Source: G965230065 sp965230065 | GTDB taxonomy: Bacteria; Bacteroidota; Bacteroidia; Cytophagales; Cyclobacteriaceae | Direction: 5' to 3' | Length of the DNA: 64,000 nucleotides | NCBI GenBank assembly: GCA_965230065.1 | Contig: OZ245942.1 | Span: 5,208,001-5,272,000, forward strand | In this document: positions 33,729 through 42,462 of the stretch, one piece after another | How positions within the stretch are numbered: the stretch's first letter is position 1 | Layout of the letters: each line of letters begins with the position of its first letter | Made by a program: the position numbers and the translations under genes | The notes under the pieces: model-generated | Database searches by the model: none | The model's input: the letters and a program-made list of their open reading frames with translations, nothing else | Told to the model about the DNA's origin: nothing

Positions 33729-34736
33729 ATGAAAAACTACCTTGCATATGATGCAGAAGATTTTGCTGCGGACGAAGGTTTTATAGCCTGGGTGAAAAAC
33801 CCCACCGAAGAAAATCAGCATTTTTGGAAATCGTGGCTGGCCTCAAACCCTGAAAAGGAAGAAACTATTTTGCAAGCCCGCAAAATGGTGGCATCCATTG
33901 ATTTTCATCAGTATCCCAAAAACGAAGTGTCTTTTCAGAAAATCTGGTATCAGATTCAGGCGAATAAGTCGGGAGCCTCTCAGAAAATCAGCCGTACAGG
34001 AAAAGTTATTTCCTTAAAGCATTGGTATGGTATTGCCGCTTCACTGCTGCTTTTGATGGCGGTAGGCTTTGGCATTCATCAATACCTCCAGCCCAAAACG
34101 TATGTTACCGGTTTTCAGGAAAAACAGGAAATTCTATTACCTGATGGTTCGCTGGTGTATTTAAATGCCAATTCAACCCTCAGACTGGCTTCTGATTGGG
34201 AAATACAACGGGAAGTATGGCTGGAGGGAGAAGCTTTTTTTGAAATTGAAAAAATGGAGGCAGGCCAACAGATGGGCAGCCGCTTTATTGTGCATACCCG
34301 GGATGTAGCAGTAGAGGTTTTGGGGACTGAATTTAATGTGCAACAACGGCGGGAAAAAACACAAGTTGTACTCAGTTCAGGTAAGGTTAAACTGAATATT
34401 CCTGAACTGCAAAAAGAAGTGCTGATGGTACCTGGTGAAATGGTGGCGTTGACCGATTCAGAAGGATTGATAAAGAAACGCGTAGAACCTGAGGCATATT
34501 CGGCCTGGAAAGATAACAAGCTGGTTTTTGACAATGTTTCTTTGCATGACATCGCCATGTTGTTGGAAGAAAATTATGGGTATGCGGTAGAAATACAACC
34601 CCAAAGCCTGGGTGAAAAAAGGTTCAAAGGAAGTTCACCGGCTGATAACCTCAATGTATTGTTCGTTTCCCTCGAAGCCACTTTTGATGTCAGTATCTCT
34701 AAAGAAAAAAAGACAATTCTAATTAAAAAAAAATAA
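33729..34736 (+). CDS. FecR-family anti-sigma factor
   Basis: This 335-residue protein has a cytoplasmic N-terminal domain (about 1-90, binding the sigma factor), one transmembrane helix near residues 98-118 (YGIAASLLLLMAVGFGIHQY) and a periplasmic FecR domain (TGFQEKQEILLPDGSLVYLN, EAFFEIEK, VEVLGTEFNV, SSGKVKL). The C-terminal DUF4974-type end (LVFDNVSLHDIAMLLEENYG) contacts the STN domain of the transporter. A SusC with an STN domain follows 76 bp downstream, so these form a sigma/anti-sigma/transducer set that responds to substrate import. Confidence 0.95.
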   Translation: MKNYLAYDAEDFAADEGFIAWVKNPTEENQHFWKSWLASNPEKEETILQARKMVASIDFHQYPKNEVSFQKIWYQIQANKSGASQKISRTGKVISLKHWYGIAASLLLLMAVGFGIHQYLQPKTYVTGFQEKQEILLPDGSLVYLNANSTLRLASDWEIQREVWLEGEAFFEIEKMEAGQQMGSRFIVHTRDVAVEVLGTEFNVQQRREKTQVVLSSGKVKLNIPELQKEVLMVPGEMVALTDSEGLIKKRVEPEAYSAWKDNKLVFDNVSLHDIAMLLEENYGYAVEIQPQSLGEKRFKGSSPADNLNVLFVSLEATFDVSISKEKKTILIKKK

Positions 34737-34812
34737 GCTGCCTGGCCCCGAAGGTCGAAAATTGAGGCCATGACAGCTTTGATTTATTGTGCAACCTTAA
34801 AATTAAGAAGTT

Positions 34813-37800
34813 ATGAACAAAAAACTGTACACTTACCAGGTTTTTTGGATGTGTTTGCTGGCTTTTCTGCATATGCATCCCTTATTTGGCCAGGAACTGG
34901 CTGCCACCTACATTGATAAATCACCGGGAAAACAATTCCACCAGGGCGATAAACGACAAGTTTCCCTTGAGTCGGCCCTGATGAAGATTGAGCAAACCGG
35001 GAAGGTAAATTTTAATTACAATGTAGATGATGTACAAAACAAATGGGTAAGCCGGGATTACCTCAAAGGCATTAAAGATGATTTTGAAAAAGGACTGGAT
35101 GAACTATTGAAAGCGAACAGCCTCACTTTCAAAAAGTTAAACGAGCAGTATTACATCATTTTACCCCAACAAAAAGAGGTAAAACCTTTAGAGAAGAATT
35201 CATTACAAAATAGCAGTAGCACACCGGCATCCGTTTTCAGCGGAAGTTCCACCTTCCCACGAATAATGCTGGCACCCCAACAATGGGTAGAAAATACCAT
35301 TTCGGGCAAGGTTACCGATGAAAACGCGGAAGGATTGCCCGGTGTGAATGTTTTGGTGAAAGGTACCGTCACTGGTACAGTAACCGATGTGGACGGAAAC
35401 TATAGACTGACCGTTGGCGAGGATGCTAAAATACTGGTGTTTTCTTCTGTAGGTTATGCATCGGAAGAGGTACATATTGACAACCAAACGGTGATTAATG
35501 TACAGATGGTGCCCGACATTCAGGCATTACAGGAAATTGTAGTAACTTCCTTCGGTATCAGGAAAACCAAAGACGAGTTAACTTTTGCGACGCAGGAAGT
35601 AGAAGGGGAAGAACTGGCAAAAGCCGGCAATCCCAATGTGCTTAATGGATTGAAAGGTAAAGTAGCGGGGGTTTCGGTAAGCCTGCAAAGCGGCATGCCC
35701 GGAAGGTCGCCCAACGTTAATATTCGTGGAAGCCGTTCGTTTACAGGCAATAATCAGCCTTTGTATGTAATAGATGGTGCTCCGGTTTCTGGCCGCCCTA
35801 TGGACCTGAACCCCAGCAATATTGCTTCAATCAACGTGCTCAAAGGCCCTTCAGCTTCTGCCCTTTACGGTTTGAGGGCTTCAAATGGCGTAATTGTGAT
35901 TACCACCAAAAGCGGGCAGGTCTCCGACGGTACCCCACAAATTTCATTGGAAACCTTTTATAGTATCGATCAGGTAGGCATGTTGCCAGATTTGCAGGAA
36001 ACCTACGCCCAGGGCAGTGATGGTGTTTTTAGCCCTTCATCACCTTTTGCCTGGGGACCAAAAATATCTGAACTGGGAACATATACCAATCAAATGGGGG
36101 AGGAAGAAATTGCCAGGTCTTATGATAATGACAAGGCTTTTTACAAGAATGGAAGCACATTCAATACGACCGTATCTATTTCAAATGCCGGGGACTTTGG
36201 AAGTTATTATGTGGGCGTAGGCCATAGCAGGCAGGAAGGTATAGTGCCAGGCACAGGGATGGAAAGGACCAATATCAATATCAATGGAAAATACAATGTG
36301 AGCAAAAAGTTGTCGGCCAGTGTTTCATTTAACTACACAGATATGGATGTAGATGACTTTCCTGACCTTACGGGCAACCAGAATTATTTCCGGAGCTTAA
36401 CAGATGTACCCCCTTCCTACAATCTGGCAGGCAATCCTTATGCATTTGAAAATGACCCTTACAGGCAAATGTATTTTCGCTCTTCTCAAAATAACCCATA
36501 TTGGGTAGTAAATCATAACTACCGGAATAGCAAAACGCCACGCACATTTGGAAATGTATTGCTGGAGTACGCTTTCAATGATGCTTTATCCTTAAACTAC
36601 AGGCTTGGGGTTGACCACATCAATACAACTACTACGGACTTTCGGGAATTAGGTACAGGCCCGGAAGGAAGAACAGTGCCTCCCTCAGGTGGCATGCTCA
36701 ACATTCAAAACAGTGTTTCCAATCAGGTGAATTCTAATGTGTTCCTGACTTACAAAAAGCAACTTGGAGAAGCGTTTTCTCTGGATTTAACAGTAGGAAA
36801 CGAAATATTTGACCAGGACATAAAAGTAACCAACACTTTTGGGGGAAACCTTGTTACAGGTGGTTGGGATAATCTGGCCAATGCTACGATTATCAATGCT
36901 TCAAATTCTGAGGCAAACCAGAGAATTGTTGGGTTTTATGGAAACCTAAATCTGGGGTGGGAAGACAAAATATTCCTTTCCGCTACCGGAAGAAATGACT
37001 ATGTTTCTAATATGCCTTCTGGCAGCCGCTCATTTTTTTACCCATCCCTGGGAACCAGTGTTATTCTGACGGAGGTGGTTCCGGCTTTGCAGGATGTGAT
37101 GTCATTCGGAAAACTGAGGGCTACTTTTGCTGAGGTAGGGCAGGCCGGGCCTTTGTATGTAAACGGAACGGGTTTTATCGCGAATAACCCGGGAAGTTTT
37201 GTTTTTCCTTTCAATGGGTTGGTATCTTTTACACAAAGCCCAACACGCATTTCACCCGATTTGGCACCTGAAAATACCCGAACTTTTGAGGTGGGGGCAG
37301 ATATCCGGTTTTTTGATGACCGCATAGGCATTGATTATACTTATTACAGCAGCATTTCAGACGGACAAATATTTAATGTTCCGCTTCCCCTTTCAACCGG
37401 GGCTTCTAATGAGATAAGAAATGCGGGGGAAATGTCGGCCAAAGGGCATGAAATTATTCTTTCCTTATCGCCCATAAGAAGTGCTGATTTCCGGTGGGAT
37501 GTTATCACCAACTTCAATACCATGGAAAATAAAGTAGAAGCATTGGCTGAAGGTATTGACCTGATAGATATTAACTCAGGAATTATTGTGGCAGAAACCG
37601 GGCATGATTTCCCGTCTATTTACGGGCAGGCTTATTATACAGACCCAGCCACCGGGAAAACCGTGGTACAGGCCGACCCCGCCCAGCCGGGCTATGGAAT
37701 GCCTATTACCAACCCTGAATTTGGAGTGATTGGCTCGCCCATCCCGGATTTTGAAATGAGTTTTATCAATAATCTTGCTTATAAAAACTTCTCACTTTCG

Positions 37801-38289
37801 TTTCAGGTTGATTGGCGTTCGGGCGGGCAAATGTTTTCTCAGTCGTATGTGGAAACCCGATGGAGAGGTACCGGGGGGGTGACCCTAGACCGTGATGTGG
37901 AAGTAGTACTGGATGCCGTAAAAGGCAGGGTAGAAGAAGGGGAATTGGTGATTGAAGGAGAAAATGATATACCAATTAAGAAAGATTTTTCCTACTTCAG
38001 TGCCATTGGGCAGTGGCGGCCTACCGCCCAATCCCTTCAGGATGCTTCTTTCGTAAGGCTCAGAGAATTGAACATCAATTTTCAGCTACCCAATAAATGG
38101 TTGAAGAGCATTTTTATCAATGAAGCCTCGGTTTATTTTTCGGGGAGAAACCTCTTCTTAATCACCGATTCTTTCACTGATCCGGAAGTGAACCATTCCG
38201 ATGGCAGAAGTGCCAATACCGCTGGATTGGAGTGGTCTCAAATTCCACAAGCTAAAAGTTATGGTTTAGGTTTAAGGATTAAATTTTAA
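34813..38289 (+). CDS. SusC/RagA-type TonB-dependent transporter with STN domain
   Basis: This 1158-residue outer-membrane transporter has a signal peptide, then an STN (secretin/TonB short N-terminal) domain (residues about 45-115: VSLESALMKIEQTGKVNFNY) that contacts FecR. A carboxypeptidase-regulatory-like domain follows (ISGKVTDENAEGLPGVNVLV), then the plug (EIVVTSFGIRKTKDELTFAT, NIRGSRSFTGNNQPLYVIDG) and a C-terminal barrel. It probably transports an oligosaccharide captured by the SusD partner. Its stop overlaps the SusD ATG by one base. The substrate is not known, but its neighbours are exported oxidoreductases. Confidence 0.97.
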   Translation: MNKKLYTYQVFWMCLLAFLHMHPLFGQELAATYIDKSPGKQFHQGDKRQVSLESALMKIEQTGKVNFNYNVDDVQNKWVSRDYLKGIKDDFEKGLDELLKANSLTFKKLNEQYYIILPQQKEVKPLEKNSLQNSSSTPASVFSGSSTFPRIMLAPQQWVENTISGKVTDENAEGLPGVNVLVKGTVTGTVTDVDGNYRLTVGEDAKILVFSSVGYASEEVHIDNQTVINVQMVPDIQALQEIVVTSFGIRKTKDELTFATQEVEGEELAKAGNPNVLNGLKGKVAGVSVSLQSGMPGRSPNVNIRGSRSFTGNNQPLYVIDGAPVSGRPMDLNPSNIASINVLKGPSASALYGLRASNGVIVITTKSGQVSDGTPQISLETFYSIDQVGMLPDLQETYAQGSDGVFSPSSPFAWGPKISELGTYTNQMGEEEIARSYDNDKAFYKNGSTFNTTVSISNAGDFGSYYVGVGHSRQEGIVPGTGMERTNININGKYNVSKKLSASVSFNYTDMDVDDFPDLTGNQNYFRSLTDVPPSYNLAGNPYAFENDPYRQMYFRSSQNNPYWVVNHNYRNSKTPRTFGNVLLEYAFNDALSLNYRLGVDHINTTTTDFRELGTGPEGRTVPPSGGMLNIQNSVSNQVNSNVFLTYKKQLGEAFSLDLTVGNEIFDQDIKVTNTFGGNLVTGGWDNLANATIINASNSEANQRIVGFYGNLNLGWEDKIFLSATGRNDYVSNMPSGSRSFFYPSLGTSVILTEVVPALQDVMSFGKLRATFAEVGQAGPLYVNGTGFIANNPGSFVFPFNGLVSFTQSPTRISPDLAPENTRTFEVGADIRFFDDRIGIDYTYYSSISDGQIFNVPLPLSTGASNEIRNAGEMSAKGHEIILSLSPIRSADFRWDVITNFNTMENKVEALAEGIDLIDINSGIIVAETGHDFPSIYGQAYYTDPATGKTVVQADPAQPGYGMPITNPEFGVIGSPIPDFEMSFINNLAYKNFSLSFQVDWRSGGQMFSQSYVETRWRGTGGVTLDRDVEVVLDAVKGRVEEGELVIEGENDIPIKKDFSYFSAIGQWRPTAQSLQDASFVRLRELNINFQLPNKWLKSIFINEASVYFSGRNLFLITDSFTDPEVNHSDGRSANTAGLEWSQIPQAKSYGLGLRIKF

Positions 38290-39746
38290 TGGATACTATC
38301 ATGAAACGTTTACAAATACTTATATATCTTTTTGTTATTGGTACATGCATCAATGCTTGTTCTGATAAAGTTTTGGATGAAATTGATACCAATCCGAATT
38401 TGCTTACCGACGCGCCGCTGAACGCATTATTGCCTCAGGTAATTACTTCTTATACCCATGAGGTTGCAGGAGGGTACGGCGCGGTGTATGCCGGGTACAT
38501 GGCCGAGCACACCACCCATGTATTGGGGGCCAATGCCTACGATAAATTTGATGTGTTCAATGTACAACCCTGGGAGCAGTCTTACTTGCTGATGAATGAC
38601 CTAATCCTTCTGAAAGAAAAAGCCATTCAGAAGGAAGCCTGGGCTTATGCAGGCATTGCCGATGTTTTAAAAGCCTATACATTGACGATATTGGTTGACC
38701 TTTTCGGGGATGTGCCCTATGCTGAAGCTTTTAACGCGGATATCCGGGCCCCAAAGTTTGATAAGAATGAAGACTTGTACCCGCTTATCCAAAATTTACT
38801 GGACGAAGGCATTGCCAACCTGGAAAAAAGTTCCGGGGCTAATGGCCCAACCAATGATGACCTTGTGTTTGGAGGAAACACAGGGCTATGGGCAAAGGCG
38901 GCTTATGGGTTAAAAGCCAGGATTTATAACAAATTGAGCAATCTGGATCCCGAAGGGTCAGCCCAAAAAGCCCTGGAAGCCATTGATAAATCGTTTTCTG
39001 ACAGGAATGAAAATTTCCTGGTAAACATTTTTAACGAATCAAACCAAAACGGGAACCCCCTATCGGTTTGGCAACGTAACCAGCCCGAATCTGCTGTTGG
39101 TAACGGGGTTTTCAATACCATGTTGGCCTTCACACCCAATAATATTATTGAAGAAGATCCCCGGGCAACAATTTGGTTTACAACGGTTAATGGTGAACGC
39201 ATTCCGGCACCCAACGGCACCGCTGAGGCCGATTTCGGGGATCCGCGTATGGATGGAGCCATTTACTCTAAACCTGAAAACTTAAAGTATAATCAGGCCC
39301 CTTTTCCGGTATTAAATTATAATGAGCTGTTATTCATCAAGGCTGAAGCCCATCTCAGGCTGGGCAATGCAACCGAAGCTTATGGTAGTTATCAGGAAGC
39401 CGTGCGCCTGGCATTAGAACAAGCTGCTTTGTTTAACCCTGAAATGGCTTTGCCTCCCGAGGAGATTGACAACTATTTGGGTTATACTTCGGTGAACCCG
39501 GGTGCGGGAAACTTAACCATGGAAACGGTAATTAAACAAAAATACATTTATTTTTTCCAGCAACATCCCATAGAAGCCTATAACGAAACCCGCAGGACAG
39601 GTTTTATAGAACCTACCAATCCTTTGGGCAGGGGCAACCGGATGTTGTATGCCAATTCGGAAATTGCACGAAATCCCAATACGCCCTCAGATATTACCTT
39701 CTTTTCCATATTTGAAGATAATACCAAGCTGGTTTGGGCAGAATAA
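38289..39746 (+). CDS. SusD/RagB-type nutrient-binding lipoprotein
   Basis: This 485-residue surface lipoprotein (lipobox Cys24, TCINAC) caps the SusC transporter and binds glycans. The start at 38289 overlaps the SusC stop; a second ATG at 38301 is possible. The pattern (AVYAGYMAEHTTHVLGANAY, LLMNDLILLKEKAIQKEAWA, LDEGIANLEKSSGA, ARIYNKLSNLDPE, FIKAEAHLRLGNATEAYGSY) is the shorter SusD-like class (SusD-like_2) with a TPR-like helical core. It shares the transcript with SusC. Confidence 0.93.
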   Translation: MDTIMKRLQILIYLFVIGTCINACSDKVLDEIDTNPNLLTDAPLNALLPQVITSYTHEVAGGYGAVYAGYMAEHTTHVLGANAYDKFDVFNVQPWEQSYLLMNDLILLKEKAIQKEAWAYAGIADVLKAYTLTILVDLFGDVPYAEAFNADIRAPKFDKNEDLYPLIQNLLDEGIANLEKSSGANGPTNDDLVFGGNTGLWAKAAYGLKARIYNKLSNLDPEGSAQKALEAIDKSFSDRNENFLVNIFNESNQNGNPLSVWQRNQPESAVGNGVFNTMLAFTPNNIIEEDPRATIWFTTVNGERIPAPNGTAEADFGDPRMDGAIYSKPENLKYNQAPFPVLNYNELLFIKAEAHLRLGNATEAYGSYQEAVRLALEQAALFNPEMALPPEEIDNYLGYTSVNPGAGNLTMETVIKQKYIYFFQQHPIEAYNETRRTGFIEPTNPLGRGNRMLYANSEIARNPNTPSDITFFSIFEDNTKLVWAE

Positions 39747-39753
39747 CCACTGG

Positions 39754-39804
39754 CATCGGTCTGGCCCCTATTGCAGTACTGAAGAGAGCGGTCTGGCCGA
39801 TTAG
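39754..39804. repeat. Repeated GGTCTGGCC words between susD and the next gene
   Basis: CATCGGTCTGGCC (39754-39766) and GCGGTCTGGCCGATTAG (39788-39804) are two copies of a word also found at 59137-59199. The arms are roughly palindromic and it lies directly after the susD stop codon. Confidence 0.55.
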
Positions 39805-39814
39805 ATAATAAGAA

Positions 39815-41068
39815 ATGGGTATCACAAGAAGAAAGTTTGCCAAATTAAGTGCTTTAGGAATAGCGCTTACATCCGGTCAGATGCTGTCACCTGGTGATCG
39901 CTCAAATGCCTTTCCAAAAGGTAAACCAGCAGTAACAAAACTGCATGTAGGGATCATCGGTATGGGGGCAAGAGGATGTTGGCTGGCAAAGGTGATGCAG
40001 GGCATTGAGCATATCAACGTGGTGGCTTGTTGTGATATACTTCCGTCACACTTGAACCAGGGGCTTTCTCTGGCAGAAGCCGGGGCCATAGGCTATGATG
40101 ACTATCGTAAATTATTGGAAAATAAAAATGTAGACGCAGTCATCATAGCTACTCCTCTCTTCCTGCATTTTCCTATGGTAATGGATGTCCTGAATGCAGG
40201 CAAACATGTGTATTGTGAAAAAACCATGACCTACAATATAGAAGAGGCCATCACATTGCGAAAAAAGGTGCTCTCCTCAGACCGGGTTTTTCAGGTAGGT
40301 TATCAGCATCGTTATAATCCGCTTTATCATGAGATTAAATTTTTAATCGATAAAGAATATTGTGGGAAGATTACCAAAATCAATGCTACCTGGCACAGAA
40401 ACGATGACTGGAGAAGACCCTTGCCTGGCGAAGAAATACAGGGTATAGTCGGGTATCCTGATCTGGAACATCTGATAAACTGGCGCATGTACCGGGCTTA
40501 TTCCGGCGGATTGATGGCAGAGCTTTGTTCTCATCAGATTGATATCGTCAATTGGATGTTGGAGAAAAAGCCTGAAAAAGTAGTGGGGTTGGGGGGGATT
40601 GACTACTGGAAAGACGGTAGAGAGACCTTTGATAATGTCAACTCAATCTTTGTGTATCCCGAGGGCGTAAAAGCAAGTTTTTCTGCCATTACCTCCAATG
40701 CATTGTTAGGCTACTCCATCCAGTTTTTGGGCGACAAAGGAAGTATTGAAGTACAGGGAGAACAGGGGCATAGAGCAAAAATATACGCTGAAAGTTTTGA
40801 AGCAGACGAAAAAACAGATGGAGTTTCCGGTGCCACTAAAATAGCGTGGGAAAATCATGAGGGGATCCCCATCCGGGTTAAGCAGCCGGCTACTGATGAT
40901 TATCTCCCTACAGAAAATGCGATTAAACATTTTGCTCAGTGTATTGAAAAAAGAGAATTACCACTTGCGAATGTAGAAGCAGGATACCAGGCAGCTGTAA
41001 GTGTTCATCTGGCCATTGCAGCCATGCGGCGAAATACTATTGAATATTGGAATTCGAGTTATCATTAA
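39815..41068 (+). CDS. Gfo/Idh/MocA-family oxidoreductase with Tat signal
   Basis: This 417-residue protein has a twin-arginine signal (RRKFAKLSALGIAL), so it is exported folded, probably with bound NAD(P). The Rossmann start is VGIIGMGARGCW, and the family residues CEKTMTYNIEEA (Lys of the EKP-type motif), then GYQHRYNPLYHEIKFL and AELCSHQIDIVNWML are intact. Family members include GH109 glycosidases and inositol/glucose dehydrogenases. Being exported and next to SusCD, it may act on the periplasmic glycan. Two exported FAD enzymes follow within 12 bp of each other on the same strand. Confidence 0.88.
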   Translation: MGITRRKFAKLSALGIALTSGQMLSPGDRSNAFPKGKPAVTKLHVGIIGMGARGCWLAKVMQGIEHINVVACCDILPSHLNQGLSLAEAGAIGYDDYRKLLENKNVDAVIIATPLFLHFPMVMDVLNAGKHVYCEKTMTYNIEEAITLRKKVLSSDRVFQVGYQHRYNPLYHEIKFLIDKEYCGKITKINATWHRNDDWRRPLPGEEIQGIVGYPDLEHLINWRMYRAYSGGLMAELCSHQIDIVNWMLEKKPEKVVGLGGIDYWKDGRETFDNVNSIFVYPEGVKASFSAITSNALLGYSIQFLGDKGSIEVQGEQGHRAKIYAESFEADEKTDGVSGATKIAWENHEGIPIRVKQPATDDYLPTENAIKHFAQCIEKRELPLANVEAGYQAAVSVHLAIAAMRRNTIEYWNSSYH

Positions 41069-41080
41069 AAAAATACAATC

Positions 41081-42451
41081 ATGAAAAGAAGAGAGCTATT
41101 AAAACTGGGTGCGCTGGGCACAGTACTACCACACTTGCCATTGTCAAGCTTTGGAGCCGAAAATAATAAAGGCGCTAAGAGCAATACAATCTTTAAAGAA
41201 CCTGAGAAAAAGCTGTCTGTTGTTGAAGAAACAGACGTAATTGTATGTGGCGGTGGCCCTGCCGGTATAGCTGCAGCCATTGCTTCAGCCCGTTCAGGGG
41301 CCAAAACCCGGTTGATAGAATTTCATGGATGCCTGGGAGGGATCTGGACCGCCGGTCTGTTAAGTAACCTCATAGACCATGAGAACAAAGCCGGTATTAT
41401 GCAGGAAATTGTGGAAAGACTGCAGGCTTCTGATGCACAAATATCAGCAAAAAACTATGATGCCGAAGCCATGAAAGTGCTGCTCGATACAATGTGCCGG
41501 GAAGCAGGTGTAGATGTACGCCTGCACACACGGGTAGTGGCAGCCTATACAGATACAAAAAACAAGTTAGAGACTATTGTTACCGAGAGTCAGTCGGGAA
41601 GGGAAGCCTGGAGAGCCAAAACTTTTATCGACACTACGGGGAATGGAGACCTGGCAGCGCAGGCAGGATGTAGTTTTGACATGGGGCACCCGAGTTCTGG
41701 GAAATTACAGCCTGCTTCTATGATGGCGATTTTGACAGGCATTTCACGCTATGACATGATCAGACACGATTTATTGAATTATCCGGGCGCTCAAGGAGCT
41801 ACCCATAAGCTCAACCTGAAAGAAGAGATACGAAAGGCAGACGTGGACCCTTCCTATGGAATGCCTACCCTGTTTTCGATAAGAGACGATTTATTTGCCA
41901 TGATGGCTAATCATCAATATAATCTGAATCCGCTAAGTGCGCAGGATATTACCGATGCAACTTTGCAATCCAGATTAGAAGTCAACAGCATGGTGGATGG
42001 CCTGAGAAGAAGAGGGAGTATTTGGACAAACTTACGCATTGTAGCTACTTCGGAACAAATTGGTATCAGGGAAGGCAGAAGAATCAAAGGCATGTATATG
42101 CTTACCAAAGAAGACCTGATCAAGGGGGCCAGATTTGAAGATGCGGTTTGCCGGTCCACTTTTGCTGTTGATGTGCATTCTCTCGATGGAAAAGATGGTA
42201 AGGGATATGGAAGTGAAGGGATAAAAGCCCAACCTTATGATATTCCGCTTCGCTCGCTCATTGCCAAAGATGTAGGTGGGTTGATGATGGCCGGACGCTG
42301 TATTAGTGGAGATTTCTTTGCCCACGCCAGCTACCGGGTAACCGGAAATGCCGTAGCCATGGGTGAGGCTGCCGGTAAAGTTGGAGCCAAAGCTGCCCTC
42401 ACTAACAGGCTGCCTCAAGAAGTAGCATGGAAAGAGGTAAAAGCATCTTAA
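41081..42451 (+). CDS. FAD-dependent oxidoreductase with Tat-like signal
   Basis: This is a 456-residue protein with an RR-type export signal (KRRELLKLGALGTVL). The FAD-binding loop is DVIVCGGGPAGIAAAIASAR, followed by LGGIWTAGLLSNLIDHEN, and the second FAD contact TFIDTTGNGDLAAQAG. The C-terminal GGLMMAGRCISGDFFAHASY with GEAAGKVGAKAAL closes the site. It belongs to the PF12831 family (often named 'xanthan lyase' or FAD-dependent oxidoreductase) of unknown substrate. It starts 12 bp after the Gfo/Idh gene and is probably co-transcribed with the next FAD enzyme. Confidence 0.88.
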   Translation: MKRRELLKLGALGTVLPHLPLSSFGAENNKGAKSNTIFKEPEKKLSVVEETDVIVCGGGPAGIAAAIASARSGAKTRLIEFHGCLGGIWTAGLLSNLIDHENKAGIMQEIVERLQASDAQISAKNYDAEAMKVLLDTMCREAGVDVRLHTRVVAAYTDTKNKLETIVTESQSGREAWRAKTFIDTTGNGDLAAQAGCSFDMGHPSSGKLQPASMMAILTGISRYDMIRHDLLNYPGAQGATHKLNLKEEIRKADVDPSYGMPTLFSIRDDLFAMMANHQYNLNPLSAQDITDATLQSRLEVNSMVDGLRRRGSIWTNLRIVATSEQIGIREGRRIKGMYMLTKEDLIKGARFEDAVCRSTFAVDVHSLDGKDGKGYGSEGIKAQPYDIPLRSLIAKDVGGLMMAGRCISGDFFAHASYRVTGNAVAMGEAAGKVGAKAALTNRLPQEVAWKEVKAS

Positions 42452-42462
42452 TTTATTGCCAA